DNA of 64,000 nucleotides from Rhodanobacteraceae bacterium (lineage in GTDB: Bacteria > Pseudomonadota > Gammaproteobacteria > Xanthomonadales > SZUA-5). The stretch is taken from NCBI GenBank assembly GCA_016717705.1, contig JADKFD010000036.1, positions 1 through 64,000 of the forward strand, written 5' to 3'. Every line of letters starts with the position of its first letter. Within the stretch, counting starts at the first letter, position 1. This document shows, piece by piece, positions 33,730 through 42,642 of the stretch. Both the position numbers and the translations under genes were made by a program. Below the pieces are notes generated by a model, which did no database searches, was not told the origin of the DNA, and worked only from the letters and a program-made list of their open reading frames with translations.

Positions 33730-35161
33730 GGGTGCGGGTGAAAGTGTAGTGAGTAAGAGCTGGCGTAAGTTGATCGAAATCGAAGGTGGCGATTGAGGGT
33801 CCGGGCATCCGGTGAAACGTACGATGAACGTCAACGTCAATAGAACAGCGACGACGACGTCGCTCAAGCGCCCGGCTTCCAGGTTTTACCACGTTCACTC
33901 TCACTTGCCCACGGCACGCCCCAATCACCGGGTACTTCGCCGCCACATATTCCTCGATCATCGCAACGAACTCCTCGGTGATGCGCTCGCCGCGCAGGGT
34001 TGCCACCTTGCTGCCGTCGATGAACACCGGCGCGGCCGGGCTTTCGCCGGTGCCGGGCAAGCTGATGCCAATGTTGGCCTGCTTGCTCTCGCCGGGTCCG
34101 TTGACGATGCAGCCCATCACCGCGAGCGTCAGGTCCTCGACGCCGCGATAACGCAGGCGCCAGTCCGGCATGCGTTCGCGCACATGGTCCTGGACGGTCT
34201 TGGCCAATTCCTGGAAGAAGCTGCTGGTGGTGCGGCCGCAGCCGGGGCAGGCGGTGACCATCGGCGTGAAGGCGCGCAAACCCATGGTCTGCAGCAGTTC
34301 CTGGGCGACGATCACTTCGGTCGTGCGGCTTTCGCCCGGCTCGGGCGTCAGCGAGATGCGGATGGTGTCGCCGATGCCCTCCTGCAGCAGCACCGCCAGC
34401 GCGGCGGTCGAGGCGACGATGCCCTTGCTGCCCATGCCGGCCTCGGTCAGGCCCAGATGCAGCGGATAGTCGCTGCGCCGCGCCAGTTCGCGATACACCG
34501 CGATCAGGTCCTGCACGCCGCTGACCTTGCACGAAACGATGATGCGATCGGCGGAAAGGCCGATTTCCTCGGCTTTGGCCGCGCTCAGCAGTGCCGACTG
34601 GATCAGCGCCTCGCGCGCCACCGCGGGGGCGTCGAGCGGAGCGTCCGACGCCGCATTGGCATCCATCAAGCGCGTCAACAGACTCTGGTCCAGACTGCCC
34701 CAGTTGGCGCCAATGCGCACCGGCTTGTCGTAGCGGATGGCGAGTTCGATGATCGTCGCGAACTGCGTATCGCGCTTGTTGCCAAAGCCCACGTTACCGG
34801 GGTTGATCCGGTATTTCCCCAGCGCCTGCGCGCAATCCGGATGGCGCGTCAGCAGCAGATGGCCGTTGTAATGGAAATCACCGATCAGCGGCACCGCCAC
34901 CGACATGCGATCCAGCTTCTCGCGGATGCGCGGCACGGCGGCGGCCGCTTCCTCGGTGTTGACGGTGATGCGCACCAGTTCCGAACCGGCGCGCCACAAC
35001 TGGGCAACCTGGCGCGTCGTGGAATCGATGTCCGCAGTGTCGGTGTTGGTCATCGACTGCACCACCACCGGAGCGCCGGCACCGACGCTGATCGAACCGA
35101 TACGCACAGCGAGGGTGTGGCGACGGGGCTGGGGGCCGTAGGTTGGCGTTGGAGCGGTCAT
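33587..35161 (-). CDS. ispG: 4-hydroxy-3-methylbut-2-en-1-yl diphosphate synthase (3' end doubtful)
   Basis: Starts MTAPTPTYGPQPRRHTLAVR at 35161. TIM-barrel text includes VVVQSMTNTDTADIDST, DFHYNGHLLL and RINPGNVGFGNK. The [4Fe-4S] cysteines lie in TACPGCGRTTSSFF and MGCIVNGPGESKQANIG. The enzyme makes HMBPP in the MEP isoprenoid pathway using flavodoxin or ferredoxin electrons. After EEYVAAKYPVIG the frame becomes Arg-rich and runs through the GNAT gene to 33587. A one-base shift near 33920 would give LGRAVGK and a stop at 33901, closer to the usual length. The call is firm; the last 100 or so residues are probably not real. Confidence 0.9.
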   Translation of the reverse strand: MTAPTPTYGPQPRRHTLAVRIGSISVGAGAPVVVQSMTNTDTADIDSTTRQVAQLWRAGSELVRITVNTEEAAAAVPRIREKLDRMSVAVPLIGDFHYNGHLLLTRHPDCAQALGKYRINPGNVGFGNKRDTQFATIIELAIRYDKPVRIGANWGSLDQSLLTRLMDANAASDAPLDAPAVAREALIQSALLSAAKAEEIGLSADRIIVSCKVSGVQDLIAVYRELARRSDYPLHLGLTEAGMGSKGIVASTAALAVLLQEGIGDTIRISLTPEPGESRTTEVIVAQELLQTMGLRAFTPMVTACPGCGRTTSSFFQELAKTVQDHVRERMPDWRLRYRGVEDLTLAVMGCIVNGPGESKQANIGISLPGTGESPAAPVFIDGSKVATLRGERITEEFVAMIEEYVAAKYPVIGACRGQVRVNVVKPGSRALERRRRRCSIDVDVHRTFHRMPGPSIATFDFDQLTPALTHYTFTRTHDHRLPHRHPRRHRRSAGTGRIGLSRRFQPPGLDHRGRSAGWTAHRS

Positions 35162-35276
35162 GGGGGACAAGGGGGCGGGGGGGGGCACGAAGTGCGCGCG
35201 GGTGAATAGTGTTGACGATAACCGGCAGAGCTGAAGGTGCGGGCCCCGTGCCCGCGCGTGCCCCGTGCCCCGTCGC

Positions 35277-37010
35277 TCACACCGTCGACCAGATCTCGTC
35301 CAGCTCCGCCGACGGCGGCGCTTCGGGTGCAGCCAGAGTCGCTCCCTGCGCTTGCTGTTCGCCATAGCGGAACTGTTTGTAGGCGCCGGAGTTCTCCACC
35401 AGGTCAAGCGATTCCAGCGGCTCGGACAGCACTCGAAGTTCCATGCCCATGGGATCGGGCAAGCGCAACAATTCGAGTCCACCGGTGGAATCGAGGATCG
35501 ACGGCGCCAGCAGCGTCGGATGCTGCGAGCCATCGATCGCCAGCGGCGCCAGCAGCAGCCCGCGCAGAATCACGCGGCTGTTGTGCGCCTCGCTGGTCGC
35601 GCGCACCGCGATCGCCTCCACGCGCCGGCTCAGCAGTTGCACACCGGCCTCCAGGCTGTCGTTGTTGCCCCCCTTGAGCCAGCGCAGCACGCCGACCATC
35701 CAGTCGGGCTCATCGTCGTCGTCGGTCGCCGGCGCCGACAGCGCCACCAACTCACCCACCTTGGCCTTCAGGCCCTCGGCGTTTTCCCAGAACAGGCGGT
35801 AGCCACCCAGGCTCTGATCGACCACCCGGACGCGCAACATGGTCGGGGCCGCCGACTCGGCGCTCGCCTGCGCCCAGGCGGCCGAGCGCTCGCGATCGCT
35901 CAGGGTCACACCGCCGCCCAACTCCGCGACGAACTCGTTGAAGTCACGCTTGCCGGCAGCCAGATAGTGCACCGCATGCAGACCGATGCAGGAATTCATG
36001 TTGTGGTTGGCCGGCAGTCGCGGATGCCCGCGTTCGCCGCTGAAGCTCCAGGCCACCGTCAACTTCTCGACCACCTCACCGGGCACGTCCGGCCCCAGGC
36101 CGAGACGGCCACGCACCGCCACCGGCGCGTCCAGGGAGGACAGCATGCGCAACTGGTTCTTCAGCGACTGCACCAGACCACTGCTGTCAAGGCGCCAGTA
36201 GCGCCCCTCGACTTCGGCGCGCGGCGACATCGGCGGAAGGTCCGAGCGCGGGTCGATGACGAAGGACCCGCTGGTGCCGTTCAGATCGACCCGGCAATGC
36301 GTCGACCAGACCTTGGCGGCCGCCTCGACATCGACGATTTCCTTCTGCGTCAAGCGATAGGGATTGCCGATGAAGGTCAGCAGCGTCTGCAGGTAGACGC
36401 TCTCGGCGGTCAGCGTGATACCGCCGACCTGACTGTCGGTCACCGCCTTGTCGGCCAGTTGCGACTCGTAGGCAAACCCGACCAGACGATGCAGCAGGCC
36501 CCACACACCGCTCGGTATCTCGCTGTAGGCGATGTAGCACTTGCTCAGCATCTGCGAGCAATGACAAAGGGCGCGCACCAGCGCCAGCGCGGTGCTGCGA
36601 CCGCGCAGGAACGGCACATTGCCTTTCGGCGCGCAGTAGTCATGCACACAGGTGGCAAAACCGACCGCCAGTTCGCGGTGAAAATCGCGCATTACTGCGC
36701 CGATCTGGCGCTTCTGCAATGGCAGCGGCAGCGACTGGCCAAGGACGTGGCGCTCCATGCTGGAGATCACCACCGACACCGGATGGCGCATCTGTTCGAG
36801 GATTTCGATGCGCTGATTCGGTTCGACTTCCAGCTGGTTGAGTTCCTTCAGACCGTTGTACAGCAGGCGCGCGGTGGCGCCGCTGTTGGCCATCGGCAGC
36901 GCCTCGATCCACAGCTTGACGGCCTTGCCAGTGGTCGGAAACGCATCACGACCGGGTCGCTCGCGCTTGGGCAGCGCCCCCCTGAGCAACTCGAACGCGT
37001 TGTCAGCCAT
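35277..37010 (-). CDS. Cytoplasmic protein of unknown function with PilZ-like segment
   Basis: A 577-residue protein from ATG 37010, with no signal peptide or membrane helix. The N-terminal 370 residues are mostly helical (LLRGALPKRERPGRDAFPTT, then MSSMERHVLG-like and QKEIVDVEAAAKVWSTHC text). Around residue 415 is a beta-rich part with RVRVVDQSLGGYRLFWENA, where D-x-S-x-x-G matches the second half of a PilZ motif; the R-x3-R half is not clear. The nearby di-guanylate genes make c-di-GMP binding possible, but this is a weak inference. It is divergent from the electron-transfer cluster. Confidence 0.6.
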   Translation of the reverse strand: MADNAFELLRGALPKRERPGRDAFPTTGKAVKLWIEALPMANSGATARLLYNGLKELNQLEVEPNQRIEILEQMRHPVSVVISSMERHVLGQSLPLPLQKRQIGAVMRDFHRELAVGFATCVHDYCAPKGNVPFLRGRSTALALVRALCHCSQMLSKCYIAYSEIPSGVWGLLHRLVGFAYESQLADKAVTDSQVGGITLTAESVYLQTLLTFIGNPYRLTQKEIVDVEAAAKVWSTHCRVDLNGTSGSFVIDPRSDLPPMSPRAEVEGRYWRLDSSGLVQSLKNQLRMLSSLDAPVAVRGRLGLGPDVPGEVVEKLTVAWSFSGERGHPRLPANHNMNSCIGLHAVHYLAAGKRDFNEFVAELGGGVTLSDRERSAAWAQASAESAAPTMLRVRVVDQSLGGYRLFWENAEGLKAKVGELVALSAPATDDDDEPDWMVGVLRWLKGGNNDSLEAGVQLLSRRVEAIAVRATSEAHNSRVILRGLLLAPLAIDGSQHPTLLAPSILDSTGGLELLRLPDPMGMELRVLSEPLESLDLVENSGAYKQFRYGEQQAQGATLAAPEAPPSAELDEIWSTV

Positions 37011-37181
37011 AGGTCCAACTCCCTGCACTGGGACTGCCGATGATAACTCGGCAACGGGCAGGCTCGACGGTTTTGCGGCCGACTCGGGTCGATTGAAAAT
37101 TTAGCACTCATCACCGATTGCAGCCGACCCATCCGCATACCTACACTCCACGCCCGGGGATTAGGCACAGGCGGGGCTTTG

Positions 37182-39581
37182 ATGTCGGATATCTTCGAAA
37201 TTGCAATCGTGGGCTCGGGACCGGGTGGCATCAGTGCCGCGGCGCGGGCGGCCGAACTCAAGGTGTCGCATGTGTTGCTGGAAGCGGCGCCGCACCTGTC
37301 GAACACGATCTATCGCTATCAGAAAGGCAAGCACGTGATGGCCGAGCCCGAGGCTCTGCCCTTGCGTTCGCCGCTGACCTTCAGCGCCGGCAGTCGCGAG
37401 TCGATCCTCGAAGCCTGGGACGAAGGCGTCGCCAAGCTCGGCGTGAACATCCGTCACGGCGCCGAAATCACCGCGATCAAGAAGCTCGACGACCATTTCG
37501 AGCTGAGCATCGGGCGCAAGGACAAGGTGCTTGCACGCAACATCGTGCTCGGCGTAGGTCTGCAGGGCAACATCCGCAAGCTCGGCGTTCCTGGCGACGA
37601 CGCGCCCTTCGTGCAGTACACGCTCGACGATCCGGACGAGTACGAGGGCGAGACCATCATCGTCGTCGGCGCCGGCGATGCCGCGATCGAGAACGCCGTT
37701 GCGCTGGCCAAACAGAACCAGGTCGTCGTGGTCAATCGCCGCGACGAATTTGCGCGCGCCAAGGAAGGCAATCTGCGCAACATCAGCAAAGCCATCGAGG
37801 ACGGCGTCATCGAGTGCTACTTCGGCACCGCACCCGAGCGCGTCGACAAGTTGTCGGTAGGTCGCAAGCCGGGCCGCTTGATCCTGAATACGCCCAAGGG
37901 CCGCGCCCAGGTGCTGTGCGACCGCATCATCGGTCGCCTCGGCGCCAATCCGCCGCGCGCTTTCGTCGAGGCCTGCGGCGTGGTGTTCCCGAACGCCGAC
38001 CCTTCCGCGGTGCCGGCGATCAGCGCCAAGTACGAGAGCAACGTGCCGGGCCTGTACATCGTCGGCGCGCTCGGCGGCTATCCGCTGATCAAGCAGGCGA
38101 TGAACCAGGGCTATGAAGTGGTCGAGTACATCCTCGGCCGCAGCGTGGAGCCTGCCGACGAACCGCTGCTGCGCGCGAAGTTCCAGAGCATGGCCGGCTT
38201 CACTTCGGTTTCCGCGGCGCTGGAGAAGGTGCAGACCGCGGTGCCGCTGCTGGCCACGATCACGCCGCTGCAGTTGCGCGAGTTCATGATCGACTCGGGT
38301 ATCCGCACGCCCAAGGCCGGCGAGGTGCTGTTCAAGCGCAACGACTACACCAACAGTTTCTACTGCATCGTCGAGGGCCAGGTGGAAGTGCTGGTCGACG
38401 AAGCCGCCGGCAAGCGCGTGGCGCTCGGCCCCGGCGAGTTCTTCGGCGAAATGAGCCTGATTTCCGGACGCCGCCGCAGCGCCACCGTGTTCGCCGGCGC
38501 CAACTGTGTGCTGATCGAGACGCCGCGGCGCTCGATGACCAAGCTGATCAACTCGGTCGATGCGGTCAAGAAACTGGTCGACCGCACCTTCGTCGAGCGC
38601 GCCATCCGCGCCCGCTTCGGCGACGAGGCGACCGCGGCGCAGATCAAGGAAGTGGTGTCCGGCGCCACGCTGCAGCGCTTCAAGGCCGGCGAGACGCTGT
38701 TCCGCGAGGGCGATGAAGGCGACTGCCTGCATCTGGTGCGGGTCGGCTCGCTGACCATCTCGCGCACCATCGGCGGCCGCGACATCGTGCTGTCCTATGT
38801 ACCGGCCGGCAACTACGTCGGTGAAATGGCGGTGATCGGCGGCAGCAAGCGTTCCGCCACCGCCAAGGCCGCGGTCGCCACCGAGACCATCCGCGTCGAA
38901 CGCGATGCCTTCCGCAAGCTGATGAACCAGAACCCGCTGCTGCGGGCGAAACTGGCTCAGGAAGTCAAGCAGCGCACGGCGGAAAACATCACCATGCAGG
39001 CCGCCGCTTCCGGCGGCGACATCATCTCCTTCCTGGTCGGCCAGGGCCTCGGCGAGGCCACCGACGTCCTGCTTATCGACGAATCGCTGTGCGTGCGCTG
39101 CGACAACTGCGAAAAGGCCTGCGCCGAGACCCACGGCGGCACTTCGCGGCTGGATCGCGAGGCCGGGCCGACCTTCGCCAACGTCCACGTGCCGACCTCG
39201 TGCCGGCATTGCGAACATCCCCACTGCATGAAGGACTGTCCGGCGGATGCGATCCACCGCGCGCCGAATGGCGAGGTCTACATCGCCGACAACTGCATCG
39301 GCTGCGGCAACTGCGAGCGCAACTGCCCTTACGGTGTGATCCACATGTCGGCCAAACCGAAGAAGAAGCCCGGTCTGCTGCAGTGGCTGCTGCTCGGCGC
39401 CGGCCCGGGGCCCGGCGAATCCCCCTATGACCCCGACAGCCACGAGAAGAAGGCGGTCAAGTGCGATATGTGCAAGGACATCAAGGGCGGTGCATCGTGC
39501 GTGCGCGCCTGCCCGACCGGCGCGGCGATTCGCATCAGCCCGGAACAACTGCCTGAATACGCCTTTGCCCGGGGGCCGTAA
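37182..39581 (+). CDS. Fusion: flavin/NAD(P) oxidoreductase, two cNMP-binding domains, four-cluster ferredoxin
   Basis: A 799-residue cytoplasmic protein. Residues about 1-320 are a thioredoxin-reductase-like flavoprotein with FAD motif (IVGSGPGGISAAARAAE) and NAD(P) motif (IIVVGAGDAAIENAVALA) but no redox C-x-x-C. Two cyclic-nucleotide-binding domains follow, each with a complete phosphate cassette: FFGEMSLISGRRRSATV and YVGEMAVIGGSKRSATA. The last 170 residues form a DmsB/HybA-like ferredoxin with four Cys clusters (CVRCDNCEKAC, CRHCEHPHCMKDC, CIGCGNCERNC and CDMCKDIKGGASCVRAC). A membrane cytochrome gene starts 2 bases after its stop. The likely role is NAD(P)H oxidation feeding electrons to the membrane under cyclic-nucleotide control; direction of flow is not proven. 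Confidence 0.88.
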   Translation: MSDIFEIAIVGSGPGGISAAARAAELKVSHVLLEAAPHLSNTIYRYQKGKHVMAEPEALPLRSPLTFSAGSRESILEAWDEGVAKLGVNIRHGAEITAIKKLDDHFELSIGRKDKVLARNIVLGVGLQGNIRKLGVPGDDAPFVQYTLDDPDEYEGETIIVVGAGDAAIENAVALAKQNQVVVVNRRDEFARAKEGNLRNISKAIEDGVIECYFGTAPERVDKLSVGRKPGRLILNTPKGRAQVLCDRIIGRLGANPPRAFVEACGVVFPNADPSAVPAISAKYESNVPGLYIVGALGGYPLIKQAMNQGYEVVEYILGRSVEPADEPLLRAKFQSMAGFTSVSAALEKVQTAVPLLATITPLQLREFMIDSGIRTPKAGEVLFKRNDYTNSFYCIVEGQVEVLVDEAAGKRVALGPGEFFGEMSLISGRRRSATVFAGANCVLIETPRRSMTKLINSVDAVKKLVDRTFVERAIRARFGDEATAAQIKEVVSGATLQRFKAGETLFREGDEGDCLHLVRVGSLTISRTIGGRDIVLSYVPAGNYVGEMAVIGGSKRSATAKAAVATETIRVERDAFRKLMNQNPLLRAKLAQEVKQRTAENITMQAAASGGDIISFLVGQGLGEATDVLLIDESLCVRCDNCEKACAETHGGTSRLDREAGPTFANVHVPTSCRHCEHPHCMKDCPADAIHRAPNGEVYIADNCIGCGNCERNCPYGVIHMSAKPKKKPGLLQWLLLGAGPGPGESPYDPDSHEKKAVKCDMCKDIKGGASCVRACPTGAAIRISPEQLPEYAFARGP

Positions 39582-39583
39582 CG

Positions 39584-40477
39584 ATGCATGACTCAATCCT
39601 CGACTATCGCGGCTTCCGCTATCTGTGGGTGGCGTTGATCCTGTCCATCGGGTCGATCGTGGCCTACCTCTGGCATGACCCGATCGGCGTGCCCAACGGC
39701 GGATCCTGGCTGGGCTACACGCTGGGCACCATCGGCGCCCTGCTGATCCTGTGGCTGCTCTGGTTCGGCGTGCGCAAGCGCCGCTACTCCGGCGCCACCG
39801 GCAGTGTGCGCGGCTGGTTGTCGGCGCACGTGTATCTGGGCACCACACTGATCCTGATCGCCTTCCTGCACGCGGGCTTCCAGGTTGGCTGGAACATCCA
39901 CACGCTGGCACTGGTGCTGATGCTGCTGGTGATCTTCAGCGGCTTTTTTGGTGTCTATGCCTACCTGCGCTATCCGGCGATGATGACGCGCAATCGCGCC
40001 GACAGCACCCGCGACGCAATGCTTGCCGAGATCCGCGAACTCGACGGACAGACGTTGCAACTCGCCGACAAGGTCGACAAGAGCATCCACGATGCGATCT
40101 TGAGTTCGATCCAGCACAGCCAACTCGGCGGCGGCGTCTGGGCACAATTGACCCGGCGCGACGATTCGGCAATCGCCCTGGCCAAGCTCAAGGAAGCAGT
40201 ACTGAAGTCCAACGGCGAGTCCAAGCAATCGAAGTCCGGCCAGACCATGGTGATGATGGTGGATTTCCTCGCCAATCAGGCCAACGATACCCAATCGGAA
40301 AACCTGCGACGGCTGATCGACCTGGTCTCGCGCAAGCGCGCACTCGCCACCCGCGTGGCCCGCGACATCCAGTTGCAGGCGCTGATGGAAATCTGGCTGT
40401 ACATCCACATTCCGCTGTCGCTGGGATTGCTCGGCGCATTGACCGCGCATGTGCTGTCGGTGTTTTTCTACTGGTAG
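39584..40477 (+). CDS. Membrane protein with two H-x13-H helices, putative diheme cytochrome b
   Basis: A 297-residue inner-membrane protein with about five helices. Four lie in the first 130 residues and one at the C-terminus, with a soluble helical loop of about 130 residues between. Two helices carry histidine pairs spaced exactly as in b-type cytochromes: HVYLGTTLILIAFLH and HIPLSLGLLGALTAH, both H-x13-H. This implies two stacked b haems across the membrane. No family name is certain. It follows the flavin/ferredoxin fusion by 2 bases and precedes a decaheme gene, so it is a natural bridge between cytoplasmic Fe-S clusters, the quinone pool and periplasmic haems. Confidence 0.8.
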   Translation: MHDSILDYRGFRYLWVALILSIGSIVAYLWHDPIGVPNGGSWLGYTLGTIGALLILWLLWFGVRKRRYSGATGSVRGWLSAHVYLGTTLILIAFLHAGFQVGWNIHTLALVLMLLVIFSGFFGVYAYLRYPAMMTRNRADSTRDAMLAEIRELDGQTLQLADKVDKSIHDAILSSIQHSQLGGGVWAQLTRRDDSAIALAKLKEAVLKSNGESKQSKSGQTMVMMVDFLANQANDTQSENLRRLIDLVSRKRALATRVARDIQLQALMEIWLYIHIPLSLGLLGALTAHVLSVFFYW

Positions 40478-40511
40478 TGGGCGTTGTTTTCTTGCGGCTT
40501 TTCGCCGATTG

Positions 40512-40602
40512 GTAAAACGTGAAAGGTGAAACGTGAAGAAGAGCGCGCGAATCGCATCCGTTGCAACGAAGTCCAATTTACGTTTCACGTTTCACGTTTT
40601 AC
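40512..40602. repeat. Inverted CGTGAAA repeat element inside the electron-transfer cluster
   Basis: Left arm 40512-40537 (units GTAAAACGTGAAAGG, TGAAACGTGAA) and right arm 40577-40602 (TTTACGTTTCACG, TTTCACGTTTTAC) are imperfect reverse complements of 26 bases around a 39-base loop. It fills the 171-base gap between the cytochrome b and FHA-decaheme genes and may act on transcript stability or attenuate the downstream gene. Confidence 0.7.
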
Positions 40603-40648
40603 TGACTGCCCAGCAAAGTGACGTCCAGGCGAAGGGAGCCGGCACACC

Positions 40649-42361
40649 ATGAAATGGTTCATTCGCCGCGTCATCAAGAAGGGCAAGGGCAGCCTGCAGT
40701 TCGAGGAGGAAATTCATTTTGGCGAAACCCTGACCATTGGCCGCGCTGCCAATCAGGCCATCTTCATCAACGATCTGCGCGCGGCGCTGGAACATGCCCG
40801 CGTGGTCGCGCTGGGCAACGGCCGTTTTCGCGTCGAATCGCTGGTGGCTGCAGGCGTCCGCATCGATGGCCGCTTCGAACATTCGGCCACGGCGACTGCA
40901 GGCAGCGCCATCGAGGTGGGCAACCTGCGCATCACGCTGGTCGACCCGCCGGCGGATTTCGAAGCGGCGGTCGAAGTGGGTCTGGTCGACAAGGCCGAAG
41001 TTGCCGCGCGCGAAGTATCCGAGGCGCTGCCGCAATCGCTGGCCGAAACCGGCCTGCGCAAACGCCGCTGGTCATGGGCCCTGCTGCTGTTGACGCTGAC
41101 ATTCGGACTGGCGATTCCGGTGACCGCGCATTTCGTGCCCACCTTGCGCTCGCTGACCAAGGATGTGCCGGCGATCGGCATGTCGACCTGGGACACCGGG
41201 CCACTGGCGTCGGCCCACCACACCATGGCCAACGACTGCCAGAGTTGTCACGGCACGCCGTTCAGTGTCATTGCGGACGACAAATGCATCGTCTGTCATA
41301 CCAACACCAAGGCGCACGCCGATCCGGTGCGTTATGCATTGCCCGAAATTGCGGCCGCTCGCTGCGCCCACTGCCATCGCGACCACAACGGCGACACCGG
41401 ACTGGTGCGCGCCGACCAGGAACTGTGCAGCGACTGCCATCGCAATCTGACCGAGCGCGTGAACAACGATACGCAATTGGCCAATGTCGGCGACTTCGGC
41501 ACCGACCATCCGCAATTCAAGGTGCTGCTGCCGGCCTGGGACGCGCAGGGCAAGTTCACGCCCGAACGCGTGAGCATGGACCAGAAGCCGCTGACCGAGC
41601 GTTCCGGCCTCAAGTTCCCGCATTCCAAGCACCTGAACCCCGAAGGCCTGAAGACGCCCGACGGTGTGAAGAAGCTCGATTGCGCCAACTGCCACGCGCC
41701 CGAACCCGGAGGCGCGCTGCTGGCGCCGATCGATTTCGAGCAGCATTGCCAGTCCTGCCATCGCCTCGATTTCGATCTGCGCATTCCCGACCGTCAGGTG
41801 GTCCACGGTGACGTGGCGGAGGTGCAATTCACGCTTGCCGAGTTCTATTCCAAGGTGGCGCTGGAAGGCGGCTACGATGACGTCAAGGCACCGGTATTCG
41901 TGCGCGAACGCCGTCGTCCGGGGCAACCCGCGATGACCGCGCAGGAACAGCGTGATGCCCTGGTCTGGGCGCGCGACAAAGCCACCGAGATGACCGACTC
42001 GCTGATCAACAGCCGCACCTGTACCGTCTGCCATACGGTTTCCAAGGACCCGGCGGCCACCCAACTGGGCTGGGTGGTTGCGCCGGTACGCGTGGCCGGC
42101 GCGTGGTACGAGAAAGCCAGCTTCACGCATGCCAAACACGCCACCATGGGCTGCAAGGACTGCCACGCGGCAGATCTCTCGCTGAGCAGCGCCGACCTTT
42201 TGATCCCGGATATCGGCGCGGTCGGTTCCAACAATGCCGTGGCACCTTACGCCTGCCGTGACTGCCACGGCGGCGAGAATGCCAAGCACAAGCTGGGCAG
42301 CACCTGCATCGATTGCCACGGATTCCATCAGGCGCCGATGCCGTTGCGAGCCGCCAAATAG
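40649..42361 (+). CDS. FHA-like domain fused to a membrane-anchored decaheme cytochrome c
   Basis: A 570-residue protein. Residues about 20-100 are FHA-like (LTIGRAANQAIFINDLRAAL, then EHARVVALGNGRFRVES): the GR and the His of the S-x-x-H motif are kept, but the Ser position is Ala. A basic stretch (LRKRRW) and one helix (SWALLLLTLTFGLAIPVTAHF) follow, so the FHA part is cytoplasmic and the rest periplasmic. The periplasmic part has ten C-x-x-C-H sites: CQSCH, CIVCH, CAHCH, CSDCH, CANCH, CQSCH, CTVCH, CKDCH, CRDCH and CIDCH. It could receive electrons from the membrane cytochrome and pass them outward, with a phosphoprotein or FHA contact as the cytoplasmic link. Confidence 0.88.
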   Translation: MKWFIRRVIKKGKGSLQFEEEIHFGETLTIGRAANQAIFINDLRAALEHARVVALGNGRFRVESLVAAGVRIDGRFEHSATATAGSAIEVGNLRITLVDPPADFEAAVEVGLVDKAEVAAREVSEALPQSLAETGLRKRRWSWALLLLTLTFGLAIPVTAHFVPTLRSLTKDVPAIGMSTWDTGPLASAHHTMANDCQSCHGTPFSVIADDKCIVCHTNTKAHADPVRYALPEIAAARCAHCHRDHNGDTGLVRADQELCSDCHRNLTERVNNDTQLANVGDFGTDHPQFKVLLPAWDAQGKFTPERVSMDQKPLTERSGLKFPHSKHLNPEGLKTPDGVKKLDCANCHAPEPGGALLAPIDFEQHCQSCHRLDFDLRIPDRQVVHGDVAEVQFTLAEFYSKVALEGGYDDVKAPVFVRERRRPGQPAMTAQEQRDALVWARDKATEMTDSLINSRTCTVCHTVSKDPAATQLGWVVAPVRVAGAWYEKASFTHAKHATMGCKDCHAADLSLSSADLLIPDIGAVGSNNAVAPYACRDCHGGENAKHKLGSTCIDCHGFHQAPMPLRAAK

Positions 42362-42531
42362 GCGCTTGAATCGGGAGTGCGGCGCCAGTCGCCGCCTCCC
42401 GGAAGCCCGCAGGCGCTGATGGGGGGTGCGGGGCTTCTGGCCGACCCAGATCAGCAGCGGCGCCGCAGTCGCTGCGCCCTGCAAACGCACCCAAGCGCCT
42501 GCCAGCCGACCACTCCAAAATGCTCTTACTT

Positions 42532-42555
42532 GGGGCGGTGGCCAGCCACCGCCCC
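42532..42555. terminator. Strong hairpin, first of two between convergent genes
   Basis: GGGGCGGTGGC (42532-42542) pairs perfectly with GCCACCGCCCC (42545-42555). There is no T-tract. It lies 3' of the decaheme gene and 3' of the convergent DUF3011 gene, with a second hairpin 10 bases further on. Confidence 0.5.
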
Positions 42556-42564
42556 CTACACGAC

Positions 42565-42588
42565 AAAGCGCCGGCAAGCCGGCGCTTT
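42565..42588. terminator. Bidirectional terminator-like hairpin
   Basis: AAAGCGCCGGC (42565-42575) and GCCGGCGCTTT (42578-42588) form an 11-bp stem with A on one side and T on the other, as in bidirectional rho-independent terminators. It sits between the stops of the decaheme gene (42361, plus) and the DUF3011 gene (42643, minus), and probably ends transcription from both sides. Confidence 0.65.
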
Positions 42589-42642
42589 GAAGGAGCCTGA
42601 ACCCCCGGAAGCGGCCAGCGGACCGCCTCCGGGGGATCACGC

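Noticed and set aside
33587..33900. C-terminal 105 codons of the ispG frame
   Set aside because: Arg/His-rich, overlaps the GNAT gene in another frame and has no counterpart in IspG; best explained by a lost or gained base near 33920.
35265..37043. Plus-strand open frame of 592 codons
   Set aside because: Antisense to the 577-residue cytoplasmic protein; translation is His/Gln/Arg-rich with no domain.
37161..39911. Minus-strand open frame of 916 codons
   Set aside because: Mirror of the flavin-cNMP-ferredoxin fusion; composition is His/Gln/Asp-rich and it spans the next gene's start.
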